Origin: Bacillus tianshenii
GTDB taxonomy: Bacteria > Bacillota > Bacilli > Bacillales > Bacillaceae_N
Direction: 5' to 3'
Length of the DNA: 64,000 nt
NCBI GenBank assembly: GCA_020524525.2
Contig: CP129018.1
Coordinates: 1,430,115 to 1,494,114 of the forward strand
Shown: positions 16,629 through 26,569 of the stretch, one piece after another
Numbering within the stretch: the stretch's first letter is position 1
Layout: every line of letters begins with the position of its first letter
The notes under the pieces: model-generated
Database searches by the model: none
What the model saw: only the letters and a program-made list of their open reading frames with translations
Told to the model about the DNA's origin: nothing
Made by a program: the position numbers and the translations under genes

Positions 16629-18389
16629 TTATGACTTGTGTACGCTTGACGTATATTGAGCTTTTTGGTTAAGGATCACCTGCTTAAGCTCTCTTAAATA
16701 TTTTATGACGATTTGTGAGATCTCTTCAATTTCATGTAATAAGTCATTTGCCTTCGGAAGATTGTTTTGATTAACAGCTGCCACTGCTTCTTTTGCTAAT
16801 GCATGAAGCTTTCGATGTGGCTCCTCTACCTTTTGATAAGCTGGTTCACTCGAGTATACTTGCTTCGCTTTTCCATAATACCAATTTCCAAAGCGGCATT
16901 GCTCATGAGAAGCAACTTCACTTTCTTTCATTGAATCAAATCCTAAGATTAAATTGTAAATCTTCCAGCGCCACAATATATGGTCTGTAATGGCAAGTTC
17001 AATTAAATCTTCTTGGCTCATTTTCATATTGGTAGAGATCGAATCAATCCGGTGCTTATCGATGATTTTACTTAAATCATAGACAGCTTGCCCTGTTTCT
17101 CTGCTAATTTCAAGTCCTTCTTTTGTAGCTTCAGCAATGCTTTTATTTCGTTGGGTGATTTCATCCATTGAAGCTGTTTGTTGTTCTGTAATTGCTGAGA
17201 TACTTTCAAACCGTTCTCCAACTGCTTGAAGGCTTGTATTCAATTTATCTAAACGGATTGATAACGTTTCTGTATTTTTCGTACTTTCATGCATCTTCTC
17301 ACTCGTGTTATCAATTAACACGCTCATATCAGTGGATATCGATGACAGCTCCTTAATATCATTACTAATATCCGAAATCGAACTTTTCGTATTGTCAGCC
17401 AGTTTACGGACTTCCTCAGCCACAACAGCGAATCCTTTTCCATGCTCACCCGCTCTCGCTGCTTCAATTGAAGCATTTAACGCTAAGAGATTCGTTTGGT
17501 CAGCAATATCTTTTATCAAGCTCATTACTTTCTCCATATTTTGAACTCGATTACTTAAGTCTTCTACATAGTGTTGAATTTGTTCCTGAGAACTGTCCAC
17601 ACCTTTAAGGTTATCGGTTAAATGGATCAGTGTTGAAATATTCTCATCAAGTTCCTTTAAATGCTCTCGAGAAATCGCATTTACTTCATAGACAGAAGAT
17701 GAGACCTCTTGAATACTTGCGCCAAAGTCCTCAACAACGCTGCTAACTGAACGAGAATCTTCATATTGTTCTTGTTGATATTCCAGAAGCTTTCGAATCT
17801 CATCTATGCCTGCATTAAATTCAATCACATTTGCTAATCCACCGATAAAGTTCTTTGCTTGAAGTTCCATATAAGTTTCCATGACAATTTGCTGATCAAG
17901 TACAGCGATGCTTTCATACGCAAGTAAAGCATTTAAAAGCTTTGCTGGTTTTTTGATAAACTGCTTCGTAATATGAGGAATAAACAGCTGATTCAGCAAG
18001 TTATAGGCAGCCAGCATCCAGTCAGGAGTTAAACCAATTTTAGCGTGTGCCTCAGCTATTGCCCGTCTTTTAAATACGTATGTAAGATTTAACTCATCTT
18101 TAAACAAACTTTGCATATATAGATGAAAGGTTTTTTTCAGCCGTTCATCTGTAGAATGCTGTTCAATCAAGCTATGTAGAGCAGGCATTTGATGAAGACG
18201 TTCATAAAACTTATCAATAATTTCATCCTTACAGGTCATATACACATCATACAGGTCATGAACGGACTCCCTTCTAATTTGCGAAATTCCTAAGAAGTCT
18301 AACTTCTCTTTCAGCCGGTCATTTGCATCTATATCTGAATAGGATGTACTTGAAAAATAATGATATTCTTTTGCCTTCGTCTTGAACAA
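16629..18389 (-). CDS. Globin-coupled soluble chemoreceptor (HemAT-like) with CZB domain
   Basis: The N-terminal globin sensor (about residues 20-180) has the proximal-His segment [15 protein letters not shown] typical of HemAT oxygen sensors. A cytoplasmic chemoreceptor signalling domain follows, with the tip [19 protein letters not shown]. The last 120 or so residues form a CZB (chemoreceptor zinc-binding) domain: an early His in DHILWRWK, then [12 protein letters not shown] and HRKLH, matching the 3-His/1-Cys site. There is no membrane segment. The classical B. subtilis HemAT lacks a CZB tail. TTG 18389 is the likely start (AGGGGGAG just upstream); an earlier TTG at 18407 overlaps that site. 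Inferred role: aerotaxis modulated by zinc or by oxidants acting on the Zn-Cys site. Confidence 0.9.
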   Translation of the reverse strand: MFKTKAKEYHYFSSTSYSDIDANDRLKEKLDFLGISQIRRESVHDLYDVYMTCKDEIIDKFYERLHQMPALHSLIEQHSTDERLKKTFHLYMQSLFKDELNLTYVFKRRAIAEAHAKIGLTPDWMLAAYNLLNQLFIPHITKQFIKKPAKLLNALLAYESIAVLDQQIVMETYMELQAKNFIGGLANVIEFNAGIDEIRKLLEYQQEQYEDSRSVSSVVEDFGASIQEVSSSVYEVNAISREHLKELDENISTLIHLTDNLKGVDSSQEQIQHYVEDLSNRVQNMEKVMSLIKDIADQTNLLALNASIEAARAGEHGKGFAVVAEEVRKLADNTKSSISDISNDIKELSSISTDMSVLIDNTSEKMHESTKNTETLSIRLDKLNTSLQAVGERFESISAITEQQTASMDEITQRNKSIAEATKEGLEISRETGQAVYDLSKIIDKHRIDSISTNMKMSQEDLIELAITDHILWRWKIYNLILGFDSMKESEVASHEQCRFGNWYYGKAKQVYSSEPAYQKVEEPHRKLHALAKEAVAAVNQNNLPKANDLLHEIEEISQIVIKYLRELKQVILNQKAQYTSSVHKS

Positions 18390-18594
18390 GACTATACTCC
18401 CCCTCAAATGCCTCTATTTTAGGTAATTATACCTATAAGATATCTAAAATTCAAGAAATATTACACTTTAAAGGAAATATAATACAATTTAAAATGTTTT
18501 TTATGACTTATTTTTCTTAAGCGAAACGGTTTCATTTATTATTTACTGAAAAGTTGGTAAGCTATAACTATAATGCTTAAAGTGAGGGATACAT

Positions 18595-19827
18595 ATGGGA
18601 AATTTCCAATCAAAATTAGAAAAATATGCAGAGCTTGCTGTAAAAGTAGGCGTTAATATTCAAAAAGACCAAACACTCGTTATTAATGCACCCATTAATG
18701 CTCGTGAATTTGTTCACCAGGCAGCAAAAATTGCCTATGAGGCTGGGGCAAAGCATGTTCATGTTGAATGGAGTGACGAGGATTTAACACTTTTAAAATT
18801 TAAAAACGCACCATTTGAAGCCTTCAAAGAATATCCAATGTGGAAGGCAAAAGGCTTTGAAGAAATGGCAGAAAACGGAGCAGCTTTTCTCAGTATCTCA
18901 GCATCGAATCCCGACCTTTTGAAAGAAGTTGATCCAGAACGTATTTCAGAAGCAAATAAAACAGCTGGAAAAGCGATGGATAAGTTCAGAAGCTATATTC
19001 AATCGGACAAAGTTAGCTGGAGTGTCATTTCAACACCAACGAGCGAATGGGCGAAAAAAGTCTTTCCAGACAGCGGTGACGAAGAAGCAGTCAATAAGCT
19101 TTGGGAAGCGATTTTCGAAGCAACACGCATTCATCAAGAAGATCCAGTAACAGCCTGGCAAGAGCATAATCAAACGCTTCAGGATAAAGTTGACTTACTA
19201 AATGAAAAGAAATATAAAAAGCTTCATTATAAAGCACCTGGTACCGACTTAACAATTGAGCTTCCTGAAAAACACCTTTGGGAAGGCGGCGGTAGTGTAA
19301 ATGCAAAAGGCGTTGATTTCGTCGCAAACATGCCGACTGAAGAAGTCTTTACAACACCGCTAAAAGAAGGTGTTAACGGGAAAGTTACAAGTACAAAGCC
19401 GTTAAGCTATGGTGGAAACTTAATTGAAAACTTCACCCTTACGTTTGAAAATGGCCGAATTGTAGATTATACAGCTGAAAACGGGTATGAAACGTTAAAG
19501 CGATTAATTGAAACAGATGAAGGCTCGCATTACCTTGGTGAAGTTGCACTTGTACCACATGACTCACCGATCTCAAATTCAAATTTGATTTTCTATAATA
19601 CATTGTTCGATGAGAACGCTTCGTGCCACCTTGCAATCGGCAGTGCGTACGCCTTCTGCCTTGAAGGTGGAAAAGAAATGAGCAAAGAAGAGTTAGCACA
19701 AAATGGAGCGAATTCAAGTATTACTCATGTAGATTTTATGATGGGGTCTGCTGAAATGGATATTGACGGGGAAACAAAAGACGGCAAGAAAGAACCGATC
19801 TTCCGTAAAGGGAACTGGGCATTTTAA
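18595..19827 (+). CDS. ampS: Aminopeptidase, M29 family (AmpS/aminopeptidase T)
   Basis: Cytosolic metallo-aminopeptidase using two divalent metals. The C-terminal half has the expected acidic and His ligands: ENGYETLKRLIETDEGSHYLGEVALVPHD (split here only for description), NASCHLAIGSAYAF, and HVDFMMGSAEMDIDGE at the end. The length of 410 residues is normal for M29 enzymes. ATG 18595 follows GAGGGAT. It is monocistronic and ends at a strong convergent terminator. Confidence 0.93.
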   Translation: MGNFQSKLEKYAELAVKVGVNIQKDQTLVINAPINAREFVHQAAKIAYEAGAKHVHVEWSDEDLTLLKFKNAPFEAFKEYPMWKAKGFEEMAENGAAFLSISASNPDLLKEVDPERISEANKTAGKAMDKFRSYIQSDKVSWSVISTPTSEWAKKVFPDSGDEEAVNKLWEAIFEATRIHQEDPVTAWQEHNQTLQDKVDLLNEKKYKKLHYKAPGTDLTIELPEKHLWEGGGSVNAKGVDFVANMPTEEVFTTPLKEGVNGKVTSTKPLSYGGNLIENFTLTFENGRIVDYTAENGYETLKRLIETDEGSHYLGEVALVPHDSPISNSNLIFYNTLFDENASCHLAIGSAYAFCLEGGKEMSKEELAQNGANSSITHVDFMMGSAEMDIDGETKDGKKEPIFRKGNWAF

Positions 19828-19834
19828 AACTCGA

Positions 19835-19866
19835 GGCTGATTCAAATTGAATCAGCCTTTTTTTCG
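19835..19866. terminator. Terminator after ampS
   Basis: AGGCTGATTCA pairs with TGAATCAGCCT and is followed by seven T on the plus strand. It overlaps the 3' end of the convergent kinase-like gene. Confidence 0.9.
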
Positions 19867-20462
19867 ATGAAATTCTTATATAAAGTACCTAGAAATGAAA
19901 GAAACCACGAAGGATATTTCTTCGGAATGAACCGTAAATGATAGAGACGCTCGTAATACCTTTTGAAATCCGTCCACCTATGATCAACGGCTGCATTTCC
20001 GTAACGAACAATATCAATTATTTTCGGTTCCCCATCTACCGTTAGAATGATATTTTTCAAATGGAGGTCAATTGGGATCACTCCAATTGCAGATAATGAT
20101 TGAAAGGTACGGTCGATTTTTTTCACCACTGACGGTTGGATCGTTACGCCTTTTTCCAGACAGTCAAATAATGTCGTCCCTTCGATATAATCTAAGATAA
20201 GATAGCCTTCCTCGTGATGATAGCATCTCGGAAACAGCTTGTGATCACAAACCTTCCTGTAATTCTCGGCTTCTATTGAAGCTAGCACCTCATACTCTGG
20301 GTAAAAGGCTTTCATAACTTTATTTGTCCCACTAATACGGAAAACCGCAGCACTTCTTCCTTTTCCAACATACTCTAATTGGTTTGAATACGAAAAGATT
20401 TTATATGTTTTGAAAAGAGATTTTTTAAATGAGATCGACTTATATAATTGCTCATACGACAC
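19842..20462 (-). CDS. Small protein-kinase-like protein
   Basis: A compact kinase fold of about 200 residues. It has a glycine-rich loop (VGKGRSAAVFRI), the Lys of VMKAFYPE, the catalytic-loop pattern PIDLHLKNIIL with Asp and Asn in place, and a metal-binding Asp in IIDIVRYGN instead of DFG. This resembles the B. subtilis YrzF-type putative Ser/Thr kinases and the lipopolysaccharide-kinase-like group. The substrate is unknown, and a small-molecule kinase is possible. It converges with ampS and their 3' ends meet at a shared terminator. Confidence 0.75.
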   Translation of the reverse strand: MSYEQLYKSISFKKSLFKTYKIFSYSNQLEYVGKGRSAAVFRISGTNKVMKAFYPEYEVLASIEAENYRKVCDHKLFPRCYHHEEGYLILDYIEGTTLFDCLEKGVTIQPSVVKKIDRTFQSLSAIGVIPIDLHLKNIILTVDGEPKIIDIVRYGNAAVDHRWTDFKRYYERLYHLRFIPKKYPSWFLSFLGTLYKNFIEKKADSI

Positions 20463-20640
20463 AGTATCATTACTTTCTTTTTGAAATTATGTGGTCTTCA
20501 AATTTACATCACATTTATTATAGTCAATAATCATCAAAGAGTCCAAGCTCATCACATCTGTCAGCTGCTAAACCTTTTGTTCATTGGAAAAGATATGGTA
20601 GTGTTGAAACAAATACATAAATGATAAGGGTGAGCATGTG

Positions 20641-22554
20641 ATGGAACAAACGGATCTCTATACATTAATTAAAAATTACTACCCCTTTGACCTTTTAACA
20701 GACGAACAACTTAATAAAGTTGTTTCCGGAGCGAAATATACAACATTTGCAAAAAATGAAATGCTTTTTCATGAAGATGAATCGGAAGAGGACTTAGATA
20801 TCTACTTCTTAGTCTCAGGATTAGCGAAAAACGTTCTTCACCGTTCTAGCGGCAAACAGTTCACATTACGTTACTACTACCCAGGTGATTTGGTCGGACT
20901 AATGATTATGCTTACAAGTGGTGAAATGACATTTTCTGTGCAAGCACTCGAAAATTGCAATGTATTTAAGTTTAATAAAGCAAATTTCTTAGAAGTCATG
21001 ACCGATAACAAACAATTTTCGAAAATCATTTTCGAAAGTATTGGTAATCGTATGAAAACACTCTACGATGAAATCAAATTTAAATCATCTCAAGAAGATG
21101 ACGAAAACATCACCTTATTTCGTACGAAAGTAAAGACCTTAATGGATTCTCCTAACTTCGTTAAGCCGGATGACACGATGCAAACGGCAGCACTTCGTAT
21201 GAAGGAACAAGGGGTGTACGGCCTTGTCGTTAGTGAAAATGAGAAAACAATGCAAGGTGTGTTAACCCAATACGAGATGTTAAGTTATTTAACTGAGCAG
21301 CAAGACAACCATCTCGTAAAGCAATGGAAGAAACATAAACCTTATTGGATCCAAGATGAAGCATTCGCTTATGAGGCGTTGTCGTATTTTAAGAATGATC
21401 TGGTTGATTTTATTCCAGTTCTTCATCACCACGCTGTAGTCGGTACGTTGACAAGCACTTCATTTCTTAATATTCAAGATTCCGATTACTTAGATCTTAC
21501 CTACAAAGTGACAAATGCCCGCAGCATTGAAGATCTAGTGAAATTAGCTCCGCTTGAGAACCGTACATTTCACGCATTTATCCGCGCATTGATTGAGCAA
21601 GACAGCTTTGCTTATGATGTGAGTGAAGTGATTACAAATTATAATGATACATTAAACCGGCAAATTATTAAGATTTCAGAAAATGAAATGCGTGCAGAAG
21701 GCTATGGCTTTCCGCCAATTAACTATTGTTTCATTGTTATGGGCAGTCAAGGGCGAAAAGAACAAAGCTTTCGAACTGACCAAGATAACGGTATTATCCT
21801 AAGTGAATATGCTCACCTACCAAACCGGGCAGAAATTGAAGCTTATTTTCAACGCTTCACAAACAAGTTAAATGAAAAGCTGGCTGCATGTGGCTTTCCT
21901 GAATGTACCGGTGGCATCATGGCTCGTGAACTAAAATGGCGTAAATCAACAGAAGAATGGAAAAAAGAAATTGACTATTGGCTTCGGGAAATGGATTCAG
22001 ATAAAATACGCGATTTTGCAATGTTCTTTGACTTCCGTCCGATATTTGGCGATTTTTCATTAGCTGAAGATGTTCGTGACTTTACAACGACGCGTGTCAA
22101 GCATTCGTTAACACTTCAACAGCTGCTTATGAAAGAAGCGATTCGCGTGCGCGTACCTGTCGGTGTGCTCGGGAGGCTGAATATGAAGCCGAAACAAAAG
22201 ACGTTCAATTTAAAAAAGTCAGCGATTATGCAAATCGTCCATTCCATTCGAATTAATGCATTAAAATATGGCGTAAAAGATGTCAATACAATAAAACGGC
22301 TGAATGCACTGAAAAAAATAGAAGCGTTTCATCCGCGTGATGTAAGAAATGCCAAAGTAGCACTTCATCATTTATTGTCCTTTCAAATTAAACAAAACCT
22401 TGATGAACTTGAAAGTGGAAAACCACTTACAAATGAAATCATGCTAAAGGATTTAACGAAAGAGGATAAACGGAAATTAAAAGAAGCACTCCATATTGCG
22501 AACAGAATGCAGCGGGCTACTGAAGTTAGCTTTAATAGAAATCGGGTGGTTTAA
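20641..22554 (+). CDS. cNMP-binding/CBS/DUF294 putative nucleotidyltransferase
   Basis: Modular signalling protein. A cyclic-nucleotide-binding fold covers about residues 15-140. A CBS-domain pair (about 160-290), often an adenine-nucleotide sensor, follows. Next is a DUF294 nucleotidyltransferase domain with the GSQGRKEQSFRTDQDNGIIL core that carries the metal-binding acidic residues. A helical C-terminal substrate domain ends the chain. A GTG directly precedes ATG 20641; the ATG is better spaced from AAGGGTGAG. The stop codon overlaps the next start (TAATG), so it is translationally coupled to a DnaQ-like exonuclease, a pairing that recurs in bacteria. The molecular target is unknown. Confidence 0.88.
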   Translation: MEQTDLYTLIKNYYPFDLLTDEQLNKVVSGAKYTTFAKNEMLFHEDESEEDLDIYFLVSGLAKNVLHRSSGKQFTLRYYYPGDLVGLMIMLTSGEMTFSVQALENCNVFKFNKANFLEVMTDNKQFSKIIFESIGNRMKTLYDEIKFKSSQEDDENITLFRTKVKTLMDSPNFVKPDDTMQTAALRMKEQGVYGLVVSENEKTMQGVLTQYEMLSYLTEQQDNHLVKQWKKHKPYWIQDEAFAYEALSYFKNDLVDFIPVLHHHAVVGTLTSTSFLNIQDSDYLDLTYKVTNARSIEDLVKLAPLENRTFHAFIRALIEQDSFAYDVSEVITNYNDTLNRQIIKISENEMRAEGYGFPPINYCFIVMGSQGRKEQSFRTDQDNGIILSEYAHLPNRAEIEAYFQRFTNKLNEKLAACGFPECTGGIMARELKWRKSTEEWKKEIDYWLREMDSDKIRDFAMFFDFRPIFGDFSLAEDVRDFTTTRVKHSLTLQQLLMKEAIRVRVPVGVLGRLNMKPKQKTFNLKKSAIMQIVHSIRINALKYGVKDVNTIKRLNALKKIEAFHPRDVRNAKVALHHLLSFQIKQNLDELESGKPLTNEIMLKDLTKEDKRKLKEALHIANRMQRATEVSFNRNRVV

Positions 22555-23270
22555 TGCTTCCAGTTGACGTAAAAATTCTTAAGTATTTTCTTTATGATCA
22601 ATTTTTCTATAAGCATAAAATTTTGAAGGCCAAACAGCACCCCTCATTTGAAACTGTAAAACAATCAATTGAACAATTTGAATCGACTCATGACGCCCAA
22701 ACTGATTTAAGCAATTGTACATTTACAATTTTTGACCTTGAAACGACCGGCTTCTTTCCTGACCTTTCAGATGAAATTATTTCAATCGGAGCCGTTAAAG
22801 TGAAGAATCTACAGGTCATTTATGAAGACACTTTTTACTCGGTTATAAAACCACTTGGTTCAGTGCCACAGCATACGGAAGAATTGACAGGGTTAAGTCG
22901 GAAAGAAATTCACAAAGGAGCCCGTTTTCCTTTAGCCCTGCATAAGTTTCTAGCATACAGTCAGAACACAATTCTTGTCGCTCATCCGGCAAGCTTTGAT
23001 ATTAATTTTTTGCAAAAAACAATTGAAAAATGGGGCCTCCCAAGCTTCTCCCCTGCTTACATTGATTCTTTGCGATTAGCCAATTGGCTGCATCATTCTA
23101 AAAACAATTATTTAGATGACCTTGTGGCCCGTTATCATATACAAACCCGTGAACGTCATCATGCATTAAATGATGCATTGATGACAGCTGAAATTTTCAC
23201 CCATCTTATGGAAGAGTGTAAGCAAGAAGGGATCATGACTTATAAAGAGATTCAACAATTAATGAAATAA
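22554..23270 (+). CDS. DnaQ-family 3'-5' exonuclease
   Basis: The exonuclease domain occupies about residues 55-220 and has all DEDDh motifs: FDLETTGFFPD (Exo I), HPASFDINFLQ (Exo II), and HHALNDALMTAEIF (Exo III). The first 50 residues form an extra helical segment. Its ATG overlaps the stop of the DUF294 gene by one base, so the two products are probably made in fixed ratio. It is a stand-alone proofreading-type or RNA/DNA trimming enzyme; the substrate is unknown. Confidence 0.9.
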   Translation: MLPVDVKILKYFLYDQFFYKHKILKAKQHPSFETVKQSIEQFESTHDAQTDLSNCTFTIFDLETTGFFPDLSDEIISIGAVKVKNLQVIYEDTFYSVIKPLGSVPQHTEELTGLSRKEIHKGARFPLALHKFLAYSQNTILVAHPASFDINFLQKTIEKWGLPSFSPAYIDSLRLANWLHHSKNNYLDDLVARYHIQTRERHHALNDALMTAEIFTHLMEECKQEGIMTYKEIQQLMK

Positions 23271-23298
23271 GAGGTTGACTCCGAGTCAACCTCTTTGC
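23268..23298. terminator. Terminator after the exonuclease gene
   Basis: GAGGTTGACTC pairs with GAGTCAACCTC around a 1-base centre. It lies between the convergent exonuclease and patatin genes. The T-run is short. Confidence 0.7.
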
Positions 23299-23299
23299 T

Positions 23300-24151
23300 T
23301 TATCGTGCCAGCCAGTTTGATAATTGCTTTTCATGCTGCTTTGCGTCGTGATAACCAAGTTCATATAAGTCGACTAAACGTTGTTGATTACGTTCAATTC
23401 TGCTTACAGGTAAATCAACGCTCGGCTTAATAACATAAACATTGCCTGCTTGTTGCTCTGCTTCCATATAACCTAATGTTTCATTATATAAACGGTACCG
23501 TTGTTGTAACAATTCCGCTACCTTTGGATAGCTTCTGCACATCACTTTTGTGAGCGATGGAAACCGGCTTGGACTACGTTTAAAGTTTTCAGGCTTTGTC
23601 ATAATCACAATGTTCTTCTTATAGCCATCATTTTGTGATTTCTTTAACGGGATAGGGTCGATAATTCCTCCATCAAGCAGTTTCTTTCCGTTATAATCAA
23701 CAGCAGGAGCAATAAATGGCAACGAACTGGAAGCTCGAATAATCGTCAGAATATCCTCTCCGTGATCATGCTTATTGTAATAAACCGCTTCCCCTGTTTC
23801 ACAATCTGTTGTTCCGACTAAGAACTGTTCCTCTCCTCTTAAAAAGGTATCAAAGTCAAACGGGACAACTTTATTTGGAATTTCATCAAATAGAAAATCC
23901 ATCCCAAATAATTGCCGTTTTAATAATAAGTTTCGAAATGATAAATACCTCGGGTCATTAACGAGCCCTGTATTCACTTTTTTATTACGTCCTTTTTGCC
24001 GTGAAAGATAAGAAGCTGCCATACACGCACCTGCTGAAACACCAATTACATATGGAAAGAACAAATTCTTCTCCATAAAATATTCGAGCACACCTGCTGT
24101 ATAGAGCCCTCTCATTCCTCCGCCTTCTAGTACAAGTCCAGTATCATTCAT
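23300..24151 (-). CDS. Patatin-like phospholipase (YqhO type)
   Basis: Serine lipid acyl hydrolase with a Ser-Asp dyad. The oxyanion loop LEGGGMRGLYTAGVLEYF is at the N-terminus, the nucleophile Ser is in GVSAG (about residue 40), and the catalytic Asp is in LLDGGIIDPIPL. The length of 283 residues matches B. subtilis YqhO. ATG 24151 has a GAGGGG site; the longer frame to 24220 adds an unlikely extension. It is transcribed alone. Confidence 0.9.
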   Translation of the reverse strand: MNDTGLVLEGGGMRGLYTAGVLEYFMEKNLFFPYVIGVSAGACMAASYLSRQKGRNKKVNTGLVNDPRYLSFRNLLLKRQLFGMDFLFDEIPNKVVPFDFDTFLRGEEQFLVGTTDCETGEAVYYNKHDHGEDILTIIRASSSLPFIAPAVDYNGKKLLDGGIIDPIPLKKSQNDGYKKNIVIMTKPENFKRSPSRFPSLTKVMCRSYPKVAELLQQRYRLYNETLGYMEAEQQAGNVYVIKPSVDLPVSRIERNQQRLVDLYELGYHDAKQHEKQLSNWLAR

Positions 24152-24336
24152 TTTGTTCCCCTCTTGCCTTTTTATGTATGTCTTTTCAGTATAGCATGCA
24201 TACAGAGAGAGCGTATACAAATTGCTTATAGGTCCTCTTACATATATTTTTCAGAATTAATTGACAAATCAAACAACGTATTATACCCTATTAAAACAAT
24301 AGGAATTAACGGAACAATATTTAAAGGAGGACGAGA

Positions 24337-25044
24337 ATGGATAATATTAGCGGAAAAATCGTCATCATAACAGGGGCAGGAAGCGGACTTGGAAGAGAAA
24401 TGGCGATTGCTTTTGCGAAAGAAGGAGCAAATGTTGTGTTGTGCGGACGCCGAATGGCAAAATTAGAAGAAACCCAAAAACGAATAACTGTTTCTTCCAC
24501 AGCTGAAACACTTGTCCTTCAAGCAGATGCTTCGATTGAATCAGATGTAAAAATGGTCGTTCAGGCTGCATACGGAAAATTCGGAAAGATTGATTATTTA
24601 ATTAACAATGCGGCTGTTTTCCAACAGGACTATGTTGCTGACTTGTCTCTTGAATCGTGGCATTATCAATGGAGTAATAATACAACAAGTGTGCTGCTTA
24701 TGATGAGAGAATGCCTACCAATTATGCGGGCCCAAAAAGGGGGGAAAATTATTAATATAACCTCTGGCTTAGCTAAGGAAGGTGCTGCTGGATTTGCTGC
24801 CTATAGTGCAAGTAAAGCAGCTGTTGAAACACTCACTTATTCAGTTGAGGAAGAAGAGTCTCGAAACGGAATTATCACCCATGTATTTAACCCAGGAGTG
24901 ATGAAGACCGAATTACAAGCATTAGGTGAAGACCCGTCCGGAATTGCCCCATATATTATTGAGTTAGCAAAATCAACCATTCGTAGTGAAAAATCCATAC
25001 TGAGTATTGACAGCTTTCCGCTTGGGAATGTTCAAACAATTTAA
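24337..25044 (+). CDS. Short-chain dehydrogenase/reductase
   Basis: Classical SDR fold with the NAD(P)-binding TGAGSGLGREMA at residues 12-23, NNAA motif, catalytic Ser in INITSG, and YSASK (Tyr and Lys). The Arg pair in CGRRM suggests NADP preference. The length of 235 residues is usual. ATG 24337 follows AAAGGAGG. Substrate not predictable. Confidence 0.9.
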   Translation: MDNISGKIVIITGAGSGLGREMAIAFAKEGANVVLCGRRMAKLEETQKRITVSSTAETLVLQADASIESDVKMVVQAAYGKFGKIDYLINNAAVFQQDYVADLSLESWHYQWSNNTTSVLLMMRECLPIMRAQKGGKIINITSGLAKEGAAGFAAYSASKAAVETLTYSVEEEESRNGIITHVFNPGVMKTELQALGEDPSGIAPYIIELAKSTIRSEKSILSIDSFPLGNVQTI

Positions 25045-25070
25045 TTTTTTTCTACTCCCCACCGTCTTTT

Positions 25071-25120
25071 AAATAAAACAAGGCAAACACTCCATTTCGA
25101 GTTTGCCTTGTTTTATTTAA
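25071..25120. terminator. Bidirectional terminator between SDR and the NhaC-type gene
   Basis: AAATAAAACAAGGCAAAC and GTTTGCCTTGTTTTATTT form a long stem with T-rich tails on both strands. Confidence 0.88.
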
Positions 25121-25136
25121 TTGCTAATCTTTACGA

Positions 25137-26546
25137 TTACACAAATAGAAATCCGATTGCGAGATAAAAAATAGAGGAAACACTCGCTACCATCAATGCA
25201 TAAGGAAGTTGAGTCTTAACATGATCAATATGATCAGCTGCAGCACCAGTCGATGCAAGAATGGTTGTATCTGAGAGTGGCGAACAGTGGTCTCCAAATA
25301 CACCACCTCCAGCAACTGCTGAAATAGAAGCTAACACAACAGTGGAAACTTCCCCTCCCGCAAAGTTAAAAGCAATCGGCAGCGCTAAAGGCATGACAAT
25401 TGCAAACGTTCCCCACGAGGTTCCGGTTGAAAATGCAATGACAGCGGCAATAATAAATGTAATAAAAGGCAATAAATGTGGCGTTAGCCAGTTTTCAGAA
25501 ATAGAAATAATATAGTTTGCTGTACCCATATCTTTACTTAATTGATTAAGAGAATAAGCAAAAGCAAGAATAATAATAGCAGGCATTACTCCCTTCATAC
25601 CATTTATTGCGGTTTTCATAATATCAGATAAAGGAACACCCTGGATGCGCATTAAAACACCTAATACTACTGAGGCAGTTAGAAATGCTTCCATTGTTTT
25701 AGCAGAACCCGTTACAATAAATGTTCCAATTGCAATAGAGATGACAACCAATACTGGGAAAATAAAATTAAGGAAAATATTAGGTTTTATATTTTCGTAT
25801 GGTGGAGTATCTGTTAGTTCCTCTCCCATCATCGGTTCTGCACCATCACGTAATACTTTTCCTTCTTCCATTGCTCTTTTTTCTGCTTTTTTCATTGGGC
25901 CAAAATCAGGGATAACTTTTACAGCTAATAACCCGACTGTTATGACAGATAAAATGGCATAAAAATTAAAAGGAATTGATTTAACAAACGTGTTTATTGC
26001 TTCTGTTTCATTTGTAACCGGACCAAAGCCGATTAATAAACCAGAAATGAAAACAGCCCAGCCTGTAATTGGCATCAGGACACTTACAGGGGCAGAGGTC
26101 GAGTCCGCGATATATGAAAGCTTTTCGCGAGAAATCTTCGCTTTATCTGAAAGATCTCTCATTGTTGCTCCAACAAAAAGCGGACTAAAATAATCACTAA
26201 AGAATACAAACATTCCCATAAACCAAGCAATTAACTGGGTTTTCACTCGACTTAAATTTCTTTTGCTCATACTATTTGTGAAATTTTGAATAGCACCAGT
26301 ACGTTGAAAAAATGCAATCAATACACCAATAAATAATTCAAGTAAGAAAATCCATGAGAAGCTTGTTGTTCCAAGTGTTTCTTTTAACAATGTAGGGAAT
26401 CCCATTAACCCTTTTCCCTGTAATAGAATGCCGATAAAGCATGCTAGCGCTAATGAAAAAACTGTATTTCTAGTTGCAAATGCCATAATTACTGCTACAG
26501 CTGCAGGAATAAGAGAAATAATCCCCATATTAATTGGTTCTTCCAT
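25137..26546 (-). CDS. NhaC-family Na+/H+ antiporter-like transporter
   Basis: Polytopic membrane protein of 469 residues with about 11-12 hydrophobic segments and the NhaC-family segments SDYFSPLFVGATMRDLSDKA, SAPVSVLMPITGWAVFISG, FSTGTSWGTFAIVMPLALP, and GDHCSPLSDTTILAS. The family exchanges sodium for protons, sometimes coupled to organic acids or amino acids. It follows alanine dehydrogenase by 24 bases behind one sigma-54 promoter, so a role in alanine uptake or in sodium balance during alanine use is inferred. The cargo is not provable from sequence. Confidence 0.85.
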   Translation of the reverse strand: MEEPINMGIISLIPAAVAVIMAFATRNTVFSLALACFIGILLQGKGLMGFPTLLKETLGTTSFSWIFLLELFIGVLIAFFQRTGAIQNFTNSMSKRNLSRVKTQLIAWFMGMFVFFSDYFSPLFVGATMRDLSDKAKISREKLSYIADSTSAPVSVLMPITGWAVFISGLLIGFGPVTNETEAINTFVKSIPFNFYAILSVITVGLLAVKVIPDFGPMKKAEKRAMEEGKVLRDGAEPMMGEELTDTPPYENIKPNIFLNFIFPVLVVISIAIGTFIVTGSAKTMEAFLTASVVLGVLMRIQGVPLSDIMKTAINGMKGVMPAIIILAFAYSLNQLSKDMGTANYIISISENWLTPHLLPFITFIIAAVIAFSTGTSWGTFAIVMPLALPIAFNFAGGEVSTVVLASISAVAGGGVFGDHCSPLSDTTILASTGAAADHIDHVKTQLPYALMVASVSSIFYLAIGFLFV

Positions 26547-26569
26547 AAAAAACCCTCCTTATGTAATAA

